Origin: Trogon surrucura
Lineage: Eukaryota; Chordata; Aves; Trogoniformes; Trogonidae
Assembly: GCA_020746105.1 (NCBI GenBank)
Contig: CM036628.1
Location: forward strand, 7,374,895 to 7,438,894
Length of the DNA stretch: 64,000 nt
Reading direction: 5' to 3'
Below are positions 39,201-51,603 of this stretch, one piece after another (position 1 is the first letter of the stretch; each line of letters opens with the position of its first letter). The notes beneath the pieces were generated by a model. That model saw only the letters and a program-made list of their open reading frames with translations. It did no database searches and had not been told where the DNA came from. A program made the translations under genes and the position numbers.

Positions 39201-42200
39201 TTTTAATATGATTTCATCCCAACACTGCCTCTCCCCGTTTGTTTGTCATCCCAGATACTTTTGTTTTGGAAATGCCCAAACAAAATGTTTTGTCAGTTTT
39301 AAAAACGCCTCATAATTTGACAAATTAATTGAAATAAAACTTACACTGAAGAATATTTTTTAAATGGCAGTTATCATCTCAGACACTATTGGGAAGTTGG
39401 CAGCAAGTTTTATCAAAATCTAAATGACTTTGCAGTTAAACAAGGCAACTGATATTGAACCTTGACAAAACTTTCTGACAAACTGACTGCAGTAATAGTG
39501 TTCTTGCCACCTCCGAAAAATGTCCTTTACGTAAGACAACCTGTGAGTCTGGACATCACGATAAGAAGTAGCTGTCCTGAGGCAGATGTGTTTTTAAAAC
39601 AGAGGGAAACATGCACATGGAAAGGGACTGGCACGGTGCGTCAGGAGAGGGTGCAGCCAACACTGCCTCTCCAGCCAGAATGGGGGGTACCAAAGCAGCA
39701 CAAGTTTAATATTTACATTAATATAACTAGGAAATGGGGCAGCTCTCCTTCTGAGTCTTTAAAGGTCCCAAGTGCCAAGTTTTTTCTTATGTATTTGCAG
39801 CTAGGCATTGATTTTTCACAAATGTTGGGCCAAAGGTGTCACCTGCAGCCACCGCACCTCCCTCCCCATGTCCCCTTGCCCCCAGGGCTCCTTCCTGGTC
39901 CTCTCGGTGACAGCCAGCCTGGCTTTTGCTCCCCGGCACTGCTTGGCTCTGCTCCGTGCTGCTGCCTGGACTCATCTCTGAGCTCTTTGCATCAGGTATT
40001 TCCTTCCTGGGTTTTGTATGAAAACAGCATTGATCCTGCTGGATCCTCTTTGCTGAGTTGGGATTATCAGAGAAAAACACGCTCAGGCTTATCATTCCTT
40101 CTGTTTGTCCATAAATACTAGTTTCTGTCTCTGTATTGTGATTTCAGCGGCATTGCTGTGAAGAACAACTCTGCCTGGCTATCCTTTAAGGTTTATCAGT
40201 TAGCCCAATAAAGCTTTGGAATTTCAGGGGAGAGTGAAACTCGTCATTCTCCAATGGTGGAGTTGGTAACTGGTGAAAGTGATGCTTGCCCAGGTGATGG
40301 TGCATCTTGGCTTTTATGGGATTTCCTTGCAGAGATTTTCCACCCGGAGATCAAACACATTCCCACCTGTATCGCGTACAGTGTTAGCTTAGCTAAACAC
40401 TTCATCCTCTTACCAGGCAACAGCTTTTAGATGAAAACAGCAAATGGTGTCTCTGAGCCTAGATACCGCAGGGGTGGGAGAGAGTATTGAGAGTTGATCC
40501 GTATAAGCGTGATCCTTAGCCTGGAAAGTTAAATACAAGCTGAATTTTCTCAGTGTAGTGTTTGCCTCACTGCTAATAAAGCTGCATGCTAGAAACAGGA
40601 CAAGACTAGATCTGCCTGGCATTTGAGCCTGGTTTTCACAGGAGGCAGGGCTGGCTCCCATTTAGCACTGCTGAAAATTGTCTGAGAATAAGCCAGTGGT
40701 AAAGACAGGTAATGTTAATTACAGATAACGTTGACTGAAATACCTGGAGGAGACAAGCAGTAGCTGCAGTTTGTAGAATCCAAAGGGACTTGTCTGAGTG
40801 GCATTAATTTTTAACGCTTTAATAAGGATAAAATCCCTCTACAAAATCTTAAGGGGAGTATAAGTCTGTTTAATTTTTTGAGTATAAACTGAAGGAGAAA
40901 GCAATAACTTCAGCAATCTCTAGTGATGACAAAGTTCTTAATTGGACAACAGGAAAAACAAATGCCTCATTTTTACCCAAGCCATTTAAATTTCAGCTGA
41001 AGCCAGAGAGCAGCAGTTCCATTATCTTTTTAAACCGTTATGTAAGATTTACATCTCTTGCATGCTTTTTTTTTTTTTTTTTTGGGGGGGGGGGAGTTGT
41101 TTAGTTTGGTTTGTTTTTTGTTGTCGTAAGTGAAACTTAATGCTGCCCTGATAGACATTTCCCTGCTTAAAGCCCAAAGGATTTTGCTCAGGAAGAGGCA
41201 GGTTTCTCCCCATCCCTGCGGCTACTGTGTGTGTAGCCAGCTGCGGGGTGAGCCGTGCTGAGAGGACTGGTGGAGTGGTGGCGGTGGACCCGCTGCATTC
41301 CTCTGCACCCCAGGAGCTCTTCACCCTGCTCTGAGAAAATCCTTCCTTGCCAGAACATAATAGTGTGCTAATAACCTTCTAAAACCTGGAGTTGTATTCT
41401 ACAGGTGTGCAAGGCATATGGTTTCTCCACTATTAGCAATGCAAATTTAATCAACCAGAATAACATTCAAATGGTTGGCTCAGCACGAGCCAACAACCAG
41501 CAAGCAGTTGTCACTTTTCCCATCTTTTGACAAACAGAAGAAAAAACTTTCAATAAAACTTCAATTCTCCTTAAAACAGATATCCCTTTGAATGAAAAGA
41601 AGCAATGTCTTCTAGAAGATCTATTGCATCTCCACCTTCACTTCCCAGTACAACTGCTTTTTATGTCTAGATCTCAGCAACATCAGATAGAAAAATCTGT
41701 TATTTTCCAGTTGAAAAGCAATCCCTGTCACTAATTCAGTAAAGTGACAAAGTTCAGGTTGATCTGCATATTTTCCCATTTGGGATTTTTACTGTGTTTC
41801 AATTTAATTTCGTAGCACGATGCTGTTTGTTATTGCCTGGCTCTTGCTAATAGCATCAATATGCTGTATGTCTACTCTTCTGTCTGTCAAACAGCACCAG
41901 GTCACTGGCTTTTATAGACTTCACCACAGAGCAGAAGTCTGGAGTGTTTTAATAGCCTCCCTGCTGCAGCAGCACAACCTTGATGGTCATGGTGGCACTC
42001 CTGGATGAGGTCAGTGTGGTCACGTTTAGTGGCAAGGGCAATGGAGGCAGGGACTCACCAAGCCAGGACCTGACTCTGGAGTGCTGTGCCCAGTTGGCTA
42101 GCTGGCATAAGCACGTCATTCTGGTGATTTGCAGAAGATGGTGGCTGGAGTTTTGTTTGAATCTTAGGGGAATGGTGGAAGAAGGACAAGGACAGAATAA

Positions 42201-43348
42201 GGAAACAAGGGTCGAGGTGCAGATTGCTCTGTGAAAAGCCACATGTTAAAACATGCAGGAGGCTGTTTAAGGATGGCCTATAAACTTGAGTGATACCCTG
42301 TGGACCAAAATGAGATGGATGTTTTTCTGTGGGTGGTACATTCTCAAACAGGGCCCTACAGAGAGATGTTGCTGTTGAGACAGCTCCAGCTGAAGGAAGG
42401 CTCTGCACCTTCAGGACCAGGATCTTATAACTGAAAATACATTTGTTGTACAGAGGTTTGTCCCAATGCTGGGTCACGTCACAGGTATCACATCTTAACA
42501 GGAGGCTCACTTTGTTGACCCTTTCCCAGGTTAACGCTGGGAGGGAATGACTGTGTTCCTCTAGGTGTTTTGGGGAACTCTGCAGTGTTTCTGCGCCAGC
42601 ATGGGGTATTCTGCCACCTGGGGGACTGGCACTGACTGTCTGTTACTGGTAAAGTTGGTAGGTAAATGCTGATTTTGATCTGACAGCAGTTGGCTGGAGT
42701 TCACTGATGCCGGTGAAGACAAGATCTTGTCCTGTAGCCTCCTTCTAAAATGGCTGTATCTGTGTCCTGTGGTAGGTATAACTGCCCCTGTTTTCTGTTC
42801 GCCTATAAAATACACATGACGCTGCACCCCAGGGCCTCCTTTTTGTCATCTGGGCAGTTAGAGGAAACTGTAGTGCCACCTAATTGAGCAGTTGTGAGAG
42901 GGCTGCAAGATTCCACTTAAAATCTCAGATGATTGTGGTCACTTTATGTTTCATTTACTTAGTGAAAGAAAATGTGAAATTACCACAGCAGATAATTACG
43001 GTGGTATTTTTTTTTGTGTTCTTTTAGATCAAATGCTGATTGAGAACCATTTGCTAATGACTTTGCTGAGTTATTTCGAATACTATTATTGTTTGTGGGT
43101 CTAGAAACAGGCTTTTTATTGAAAGCTCCCTTATCTAAAAAGGGCCTGCGTGATACATCCTTTTAAAGGATGATTTGATCATAAAAAGTATCAAAGCCTG
43201 ACTGCTGTAGAAACATGGACACTGAGTTGTCTGAAGAGACAGAGGTAGATCTTCTGGTGCATGATAAAGAAGAGCTTGGCTTGTTTTGTAGGCTTTCTGC
43301 TACAGCAGTGAAACGATTGTACCCATCTGCCCCTTTCCCTGGGTGCAG
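36293..43348. other. Long unique stretch, no supported gene
   Basis: A 219-codon frame at 39462-40121 is the longest in this stretch but has no motifs and is not bounded by convincing signals. The AT-rich block 38120-38330 looks like conserved non-coding DNA. A strong acceptor-like site at 40332 has no good donor. Confidence 0.4.
41066..41094. repeat. T18-G11 homopolymer junction
   Basis: Eighteen T directly followed by eleven G. On the minus strand this is C11A18. The G run could form intermolecular G structures and is prone to sequencing error. Confidence 0.95.
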
Positions 43349-43465
43349 TACCTTGTAGGCTTCAGCCGTGGCTGAGGTTTCCTGGTGGGATATGAAGTTA
43401 CTAGACATGCACAAGCACTTGCATGGGGATGGGGCAAACCTGGGAACTGTGTTCTCATGAGGGAG
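43349..43465 (+). other. Candidate non-coding exon
   Basis: A strong acceptor (CATCTGCCCCTTTCCCTGGGTGCAG region, pyrimidine-rich) and a good donor, GGGAG|GTAAGA, bound 117 bp in which every frame has a stop. If transcribed it would be a UTR or long non-coding RNA exon. Confidence 0.15.
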
Positions 43466-46289
43466 GTAAGAATATGACCAGCCTAAGGAAAATGCTATTT
43501 AAAATATGGATGCTGGACTTAAGCAACGGGTGTCTGTCTCTGGCAGGAGCTGAGGGGGTGGCAGGCAGGTCTTCGAGATGCTCTCCTCCCGGCACGTTGC
43601 ATCCTGCTGCCTGTCGCTGCTCTCTGCATCCCTGCCTTGTTTAGGAACTGGCATCTCGGTGCCATGAACTTTGTGGATGGAGTTTCTCACTCTCTCGGAG
43701 GCTCTTTGATTTACGTAGGAGCTTGTTTGCAGGCTGTTTGCAAAGTTGTCTGCTGCTGGTAAGTTAGTGCTGTAGCCAGCAACTTTCTGGCCTCTGGCCA
43801 GGTGCGTGCAGTGCTTCCTGACAGGCTGTCTGCTCCTTGCTTGGGCATCTGAGTGCTGCGGGTCAGCCCTTGAGTGCCATCACCCTGTGATCTTGCCCCC
43901 ATGTATTGTAACCTAACACCAGTGTTTCATGGGAATGCTGCAGGGCATTGTCCAACACAGTGCTCCACAGGGCTGGGAGGATTTTATGGGCAGGATGGTG
44001 CCAGTGGCGTTGGGGATTTGCAGCTGGCTCTGCCAGCTCCCTGGCTGGGCTGCAGCGATGCAAAGAACATAGTGATACCGGAGGATGAGGAGCAGACCTC
44101 CACCACCATGTGAGCAATAGGACAGAAGGGATGAGCAATGGTCACAGCTCACGAGGGGGCTGCAAGATCTGGGCAGAGCAGAGGCACCTTGGGATGGAGG
44201 TAAACATCAGCCCTCACAGGAGGAAGCAAAGTCCTGGGGCTCCTGATGTATCATCACACGGGGTTGTGGGTAGCAGAAACAAAGTGGTGAGTGCAAGCAG
44301 TCTTCCCGTTGTGCACCACAGGGTGCAGGTTTCACACGTCTCTCCCAGAGCTTTCATTTTTGTTTTCCTGTGGAAAAGTACACTTTCAACATATCTTCTT
44401 GCTGTGTCTCTTCTTCCTCTTGGAGCCAGACAGGACAACACGTGTGCCTGAAGAACATCTGTTGTGATTCTGAGGTTGTGGCTTGGTTTCTGTTTTTGTT
44501 TTTAATAGAACTTTTTTGGGACTGACAAACAGTGAGCAAAGGGTCTTTGGGCATTTTGTTTCCCTTGATTGCTGATTTTTGTTTACTTCAACCTCTTGAA
44601 AAGCAAAGCGCTTCTTATCTCTGCACAGGAGATGAAACCATCTCTTTAGCTGCAGTCTGCTTAAGAAAAAGGGTATTTTTCTGATGCCTGTGTTTTCCCC
44701 TGAGAAAACATGAAACACAATGGAAGGAGTTAAAGAAAAAAGCCAAAGTCCTTGGACTCCAAAAGCATCAAAGCTGAGCTACTTTCCTTTGAAAATAGTA
44801 TTTGGGTGGGCTATGATTATTCTTAGGCATTTATAATGCTGCTCATCAGACAGATTTTTATCTTAGCTAATTTTGTCTTCCATTTCTTGATGCTTTTGTC
44901 TTTTTTTTTCCCCACTTTTGATGCACTTAACTAAACAAGCTCAAATACACTCCCAGGAGAAAATCCAACTCCAGGAGGTGGTGCAGCTTGGGACCAGGCT
45001 GAGCAAGCAGCCTTCCTCGAGAGCCCAGGCTCCCCCCAGCCCACCAAAGTGGCTTCTACATTGGTTGCATGTGCCAGCAGATCTTGGTGTCCCCTCAGTG
45101 TCATCACACTGTGTGTCCCCTCTTCTCTGTGCTCTAAATCCACTCCTAAAAGAGCTCCTGCAATAAACTTTTTTGCTGAGCTTGGATGTCTGCAAAACCA
45201 AGTCATTCTGACCTTTCTCACCATGTTCTCATTAGACTAGATCAGGAAAGCACAATAAGGTTGTTTGGTATTTTATCTTGTTTGATATTTAAGCAAAGCA
45301 AATGGAGTCCTGCAAATGAAATATATCCACACCGATGGCATCGGCATATGCTTTGTTCACTTTGATCTGGAAAGGCAGCCTTTCAGATGGAGACTGCTGC
45401 AGATGGGTATGCAGAAGGAAAGAGTAAAAGCTTAGTAGGGTCCTGCTGCTCCACACAGGCAGTCTGTGTGTGGCATGCAGAAGCTCCAGTGTTAGCTGTT
45501 TCTGTGTCCTGTGGGCGTCTGACCTCTGCCAACTTAACTGCTTATGGGGTGAACGTGACACACAGTGATGATACCGTATGAAAAGCCACAGCCCTGGTGT
45601 CTGAGATGGTCAGAAGGGCTTAAGGGGAGTGATTCCACAAAGGGCTGTGCAGAACTGCATGCTTTCAATGGGCTTTGAATGTGACAGATTTGTCTAGGTC
45701 GTGAGAGAAAACCATCTATAAGTCAGTCTTGAGCTGAGCTGTGCTCAGTCTGTCCCTGCGGGTGGCTCTGGGCAGGAGCAAGAATCAAGCACTTGAGAAA
45801 CACTTTGGGCAGTAGGAAGCATCAAATACCTCCTGATGTGCTGCAAGGCTGCAGGGAGACTGTGTGTCCTCGGCTGGTTGGATGCTCTTCTGTGTAATGC
45901 TTGGGGTACGCTCACCTCTCCCATCACCTGGCTCTTGGTGACTTAGAGCAGGCATGAAACACTGAGGATTTACTGTAGTAATTGTGTTCACAATGTCAAA
46001 CCTTGAAGCGTGTTTTTCTTATGGGCCTCACTCATGGCAGCAGTAAGGTCCTTGTGTTTCAAAACCTGTCCTGTTTAGCTGGACTCTAAATATGTGTCAG
46101 GCAGAATGTTTCCCATTTTCCTAATTAAGTTATCAAAGTATCTTTTACTCTTACTGCTTCTATTTCTGCTACCTGTGCAACTTGGTTATTTGCATATAGC
46201 TACTTCATTACACTTTTTCTTTTGTTCAGAATGCTAGTTGTGAGTTTTGAGATTTTTCATTTACATTTAATTTTTAATCTTGTAAATTG
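43466..46289. other. Unique stretch, no supported gene
   Basis: Several overlapping 60-110 codon frames on both strands but nothing recognisable, and no transposon. Just before 46290 the sequence becomes T-rich, as expected upstream of a splice acceptor. Confidence 0.45.
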
Positions 46290-46300
46290 GCTATTGTTAG

Positions 46301-46483
46301 GATAGCTGCAAGCCAAAAGAGAATAATGGGTTTCAGAACAGGAGTAATGAGATCAGAAGCGAAAAAGGTCCCAGTGAGACAAACAGTGACAAAAACACCC
46401 TAACCATGAGGGGCAGACTTCGTTCTGCTATCTCATGCCATTCAGGAATATATCCTGCAACAGACCTTGCTGATACCAATGGG
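46301..46483 (+). other. Candidate coding exon, copy 1 of a tandem duplicate
   Basis: I do not recognise the protein. The segment follows a T-rich tract ending CTATTGTTAG and ends at AATGGG|GTGAGT. A second possible donor, GCG|GTAAGC, lies 9 bp on and is also in phase. It is exactly 183 bp, and one frame is open throughout (61 codons, phase 0 at both ends). The other frames have stops. The product is polar and Ser/Asn/Lys rich: it begins DSCKPKENNGFQ, has MRGRLRSAISC in the middle and ends TDLADTNG. This resembles a disordered linker with possible phosphorylation sites. Chance of one open frame over this length is a few percent, so this is suggestive rather than proven. Confidence 0.4.
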
Positions 46484-46579
46484 GTGAGTGCGGTAAGCAC
46501 AACCTGACCTAAAAAAGAAGTTTTGTTTTGCGTTCCTTAGTTTGTAAGAGCCTTTCTTGCATGACGTTGCTATTGTTAG

Positions 46580-46762
46580 GATAGCTGCAAGCCAAAAGAG
46601 AATAATGGGTTTCAGAACAGGAGTAATGAGATCAGAAGCGAAAAAGGTCCCAGTGAGACAAACAGTGACAAAAACACCCTAACCATGAGGGGCAGACTTC
46701 GTTCTGCTATCTCATGCCATTCAGGAATATATCCTGCAACAGACCTTGCTGATACCAATGGG
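46580..46762 (+). other. Candidate coding exon, copy 2 of a tandem duplicate
   Basis: Base-for-base repeat of the exon candidate at 46301-46483, including the last 11 bp of its acceptor and both donor sites. The upstream pyrimidine tract is different (CCTTTCTTGCATGACG) because the duplication joint lies there. Phase 0 at both ends means that including both copies would add 61 residues without shifting the frame, and using either one would give the same protein. Confidence 0.4.
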
Positions 46763-46845
46763 GTGAGTGCGGTAAGCACAACCTGACCTAAAAAAGAAGT
46801 TTTGTTTTGCGTTCCTTAGTTTGTAAGAGCCTTTCTTGCATGACG

Positions 46846-49800
46846 CTGGTGCCCTCTGTCAGTATGCTCCAGGGAATGGGAGGTCTCCAGAGATACTCTC
46901 TGTCACTGCTTCATACTTATGCCTATACAGGTGAGTGATCTCTCTGCCCACGCACATATCAGGCCTTTCTTACTTCTTTGTAAGTGGCAGAGTGCTTCTG
47001 TTGGGTTACACACCCCTTTGACAGCAAGTAATATTGGATTTGTCCAAATCCCTTTCACCACCTCTTTGCAGAGAAAATACGCTGTTGCTGGAGGTTGGAT
47101 TTGTTGCTTGGTTTTTGATAGCGTTTGATCTGTGAAATTCCCAAGAAGCCTAAAAAGTGGAGGGAGTGCAAAGCAAAACAAAACCTGCTGGGAAAGAGCA
47201 AGACTCAGCCGGTAGCAAAGGACATGGGCTGCATAATGTGTCAGTCTGAAACTGCCCTGCTCAGTTGCAGTCAAGGCTGCTCTGCTGGGGCGGGTTGCTG
47301 CGGACCGTCCCTGCCGTGCCTCGTGGCTGATTTGCCCCGGCCTCCTGGTCTTGGCTGCCCTATGCACTCCACCTCCTGCTCTCTTTGTTCCTGCAACAAC
47401 ACCAACAAAATAATTCAAATGCGCTACCCACCAGAGCTGGTTGCAATGCTGATGCCGTTGAAGGGTGTTAGAGAGAGAGCTGAAGCTGGGGTCATCACAG
47501 GGTGGCAGAGAAGAAGCCACACTGTGCTTGATGCTTTCCTGTTGCATCTCCCTACAGGAAAAGATGCGTTTGCCGTGTTTTGTGTGTGTGTGCCTCCCTA
47601 CAGAGCTGCCAGGTCTAAGCCTACCAATTAAAAGTTGTGACCTTTAGCAAGAGGCAAGTCAAATCTGCACAGGATTCCAAGTGTGGTTGGTTACTCTCTC
47701 CATAGGGAGGTATGGCTAGTGTTCTGGCACCTGAGAAGGGAGACGTGGGCTCCAACAGAGCCACTTCAGGGAGGAATTGCCATCTGGATTCTTCCCTTTG
47801 TGCCCGTCAAGCTCAGTGGAGGAGAGACCTGGTCTCACCAGATCCCTTCAAGAAAAGTCAGGCTGGGCTATGACCTACCTATCACTTGGCTCAAATACTC
47901 TGTGTTAATATAAAGGAGCAGCACATCTCTGGAAGTCGACTGTGAAGTTTGATCCAGTGAGGGCATTAGTAAAAATGGAATTGGAAAAGGAAGCTTTTAG
48001 GGAAGTTTAATCTATAGATGGGAATGTGTCTATAGATAACCATCTATAGATGGGAGTTTTACCTCCAAACACAGGGAGATTCTGATGACTAAAACAATGA
48101 AGAGGACAAAAGCAGTCACACTGTAAAGCATCTATGACTTTTCATCAACGAAGCGTCTGTGCCAAATGGAAGGGAAAACAAGCAAACTGAAAAAAAAGTG
48201 TCACAGTGTTACTGCTGGTGGGTGACACAGATGCTAGATTTATTTAAAGCCTGCGACTAATAGCTACACGGAATGATATGCAGCTGATTCGGGTGATGTA
48301 TGAATACAACCCAAGCTGGAAGATTTCACAAGACAGTTTTCAAGGCGGAAATTGTCAAGAAGTGCCCTTTACACATCACCAGCTAAGTGGTGTGCATTTG
48401 CTGCTCGGAGCTACTATGCCAGTTGAACATGTGCCAGGCTTGTAATGCTGCTTTAAAAGGGATCACTTCCCATGCAGGGTTTTTGCATTTTCTGTTATCC
48501 AAACAGACTCACTTGAATGTTAATTTGTTTCCAGCTGCCAAGGACCCAACTCTCCAAAAAGCCAAACCTTGTGGAGCCCCTTGCCTGCTGGAGGGGCTGC
48601 TCCCATCCTTGCTCCGTGGGGCTGCAGGCACGTGCTGGGGACGCTGGCTGGCCGCAGTCGGGAAACAATCTGTCATTGGGATATAAAATGCCTAACCACA
48701 AAAGCATTTCCTTCTTTCAAAGGGCAGTGCTGTGGCCTTGGCAAAAAAAGGACAGCAGTTTATTTCTCCTGTGGGAGATGACAACTGAAGAGGGCACGGG
48801 GGAATATTTGGAAAGGAAAAAGGCTCTTGGTTTTTCTAGCTGGGCTACTGTGAAGCACCCTGGTCCTTGGATGGAGCCTGCCAGCGAATAGCAGAGTGGC
48901 GTCATCACTGTTGGTGATCCAGCCCTTGTGGGATCAAAGCTCAAGCTACTGGGAACTTTCCTGTGCCATCAGCGCACTGCTTCTGCAGCGCCTCGGGGAT
49001 CCCTTTGCCTTGGGGGAAGCCCTCTGGGTTGGGGTGACTCCATCTTACCAAGGTCCTGCCATGGGGCCCTCAGACCTTCTTGACGCTCCTCTTGAGCTTT
49101 ACCTTGTTCTTTTCAAGGTGGCAAAACAGCAGCCAGTGGCTTTGGCCTGGATTCAGAGATGACTGTTTGTCATCTCACTTCTGGTTCTTTTAAGTGTTTG
49201 CAACATCTTTTGATGGAAATATGTAGGTTTTTCTATGTGCACGTGGGCAGAAGGGAAGCCACCTCACTGCATGGCTGCTGCTCATGCCAGGGTAAACTGC
49301 AAAGATCTGGGCTGGGGGTATCTGACCTCCAGGAAAGAAAACCAGGGGATGCTCTGAGAATCCAGGAGCTGGAGATGAGGAGGGAATGAAATATCACCAG
49401 AGACTAGAGCAGGTGGGAGAGGGCAGCGGAGCAGAAGGTGCGATAGGATGCAGAGCGTCCCTGCTCAATGGGGTTATTGCACCCCACGGTGCATTCGGTG
49501 TGTCTTGTTCCCAGCCTTGCACGAGGACCAGCACCACTTTCCCTGGGCAAGGACAGTGAGCTATGGGGAGAGGATGCCGGGCTGTGGCAGTGGTACCACC
49601 CTGGCACTTGGTGCTTGGAGCTATGGGGATGCATGAGAGAGACTCCCCTCATGTCCACTCGTAGGTGTGTGTAAACCATTGGAAAGTCAAAAGGCACGGT
49701 TGGTAGGTGTGTTACAAGGAGCTGGGATCTGCACTGAAATTCCACTGCTCTGACTGGAAGGCACCCCAATAGGTTCCTCCTCCTGCTTAACTTCTGGATC

Positions 49801-51603
49801 AATGGTTTTGGGTGCTTAAAGAAAAATGCAAATTTTTGCTGTCTGTTTTTAGCCAAGGGAAAAATGGGAGATTGTTCAAGATTTGATTAAATATTTAAAG
49901 CACGGTTTCTATTTAGAAACTGGCACTTTATCAAGTTAAACAACCCATTAAGCTCATAATCACACTCCATCTTTTGGGGCACAATGCCTTTTGCATCTTT
50001 TGAAATGAGCATTTGTGTCATCACTCAGCATGCGCCGAGGTGAAATTAATCTTCCATTGTATTGTTTCATTTTACTGCTGACTGAAATAATATTTTCAAT
50101 ATCTTTTTCATTGTTTATTTCTGCTCCTTTTCTTTGAAACATGACTTATGGAGGAAATCTGAAAACAAGTCACAGAGCTGAGATCCCTGATAAGCTTCTA
50201 AAACTCCTTGAATATTCAGCCTAAATATTCTGCCATCAGTGTGCTCTGGGTAATTGCTTTTTTACCTCTAGCAGATGCAGTCAATTTCACTTTGAGAATT
50301 GCTGTGGTCTTGAGGCCCTTTTGGTGTTAGGTGATCAAATAAAGATGTGGGGTTTGCAAAACAGCAATACTCTGTTCCGGGAGATGAAGCCCACAAAGGC
50401 CAGAAGAAAGAATTGACTCATAACGCTCTGTAAGGACCGGCGATGTCGGAGCACATCCCAAACACTTGTCAACCGATGGGGGATCACTCACAGACACAAC
50501 GTCCGTTGCAGTAGCGGCATCCCAGGCCTGAGAACTGAGGCTGTGCCCTCCTGTGCCCAAGGGCTGTCTCTGTGGAGAGGGACCTGGGCACTGTCGCAGT
50601 GCCCAGCAAGGATTGCCTCCGTGACCAGCTGGGTGATGGCCACAGCACTCCATTTAGTAACTCAGGGTATACTTCTGCTACAAGTGCAGTTGGCATTCAG
50701 TAGCTGTGCTGCACGCACGATATCGGTGATTTGAGCAGAATTCTTCTCCTCCCTCTGCTTACATCAACGAAAGTTCCTTTTGCAGTTACCTCTAAAAAGA
50801 AATGAGATAGGCTGCAGTTGCTTTGAATGATATGCCTGCTTTCCATGACAAAGCTGACTCAGAAGTATGCTGTAGTCACAGACTGTGAGTTGCGGCAATG
50901 TTTTAGAGCCCTGCGTCTTTTTGCAAATGTAATCTCTTCCATGGAATGACTACAAGGCATGGGTTACTTGCGTTAAGAGACTTGCAACGAATGCCTGCAG
51001 GTTAATCTTACGGTATATTACTGCCACTATAAAGGGTAGTGACTGCAGCAGCATAAGCCATCACTGCATTTTATGTGTTGGAAGTGATGAGGTTATATCA
51101 GCAGAGCAAGCAGCTGAGAAAAATCTGTCATTTCTGGGCTGGAAGGCAGTTTGATATCTAGACGTAAAAAAAATGTAGCTTTAGCTCGTGTTCTTTGCTC
51201 TCTGCTTCATACTTAGAATTAGTGCCCAACTTTTTCAGGGATGTTTCCTGCCATTGCTGAGAGTGTGTTGACCACAAGGAGCCTAAACATGTCCTGATAC
51301 CATAAGCTAGATCCTTTCTATGTTCCGATAGTCTGAGTGCCATGTTTTCTCGAGATGAACTCATCGGAACACAGACTTTCTCTGTCAAACATTTCCCATG
51401 CTGATTCTTTACCTTTCTGCACTCGGGTTGTTACCAAAAGCAGAGTTCATCAGCAGAAACTGATGTACCTGGTCTTCTGCAGCTCTGCCACCACTTGAAG
51501 TTCTGCTCTTTAGCAGCGGCTTTACATGTGTAGATTTCTTGTTCTTCTGTTCTATTTCACATGAGAAGTCTGATCAGCTTTCCCTTGCTCGTTGGTGTAT
51601 AAG
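46846..51603. other. Unique stretch, no supported gene
   Basis: A 168-codon plus frame (47125-47631) and a 214-codon minus frame (46903-47547) overlap in a GC-richer segment, and neither has recognisable motifs. An acceptor-like site ends at 48532. The block 49860-50130 looks like conserved non-coding DNA. Confidence 0.4.
48011..48055. repeat. Cluster of TCTATAGA palindromes
   Basis: TCTATAGA occurs three times in 40 bp (48011, 48029, 48043). TCTATAGATGGGA is a direct repeat at 48011 and 48043. The second and third copies form an inverted repeat with 9-bp arms and an AACC loop. Confidence 0.9.

Larger units (their letters stand above)
46290..46845 (+). repeat. Tandem duplication, two copies of a 279-bp unit
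   Basis: The unit starting at 46290 is repeated starting at 46569. I compared the two by eye and found no mismatch over 277 bp (46290-46566 against 46569-46845). The surrounding sequence is unique. Identity this high implies a very recent event, gene conversion, or an assembly artefact. Each copy contains the complete candidate exon with its acceptor dinucleotide and donor plus about 83 bp of downstream sequence. Confidence 0.97.

Noticed and set aside
39462-40121. 219-codon plus-strand open frame, among the longest in the window
   Set aside because: No motif, no splice or promoter context, and Pro/Leu/Ser-rich low-information composition. A frame this long is not surprising in six frames of 64 kb.
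40333-40430. Exon-like frame after acceptor GGGATTTCCTTGCAG
   Set aside because: Only weak GT sites follow, and two different frames look equally plausible.
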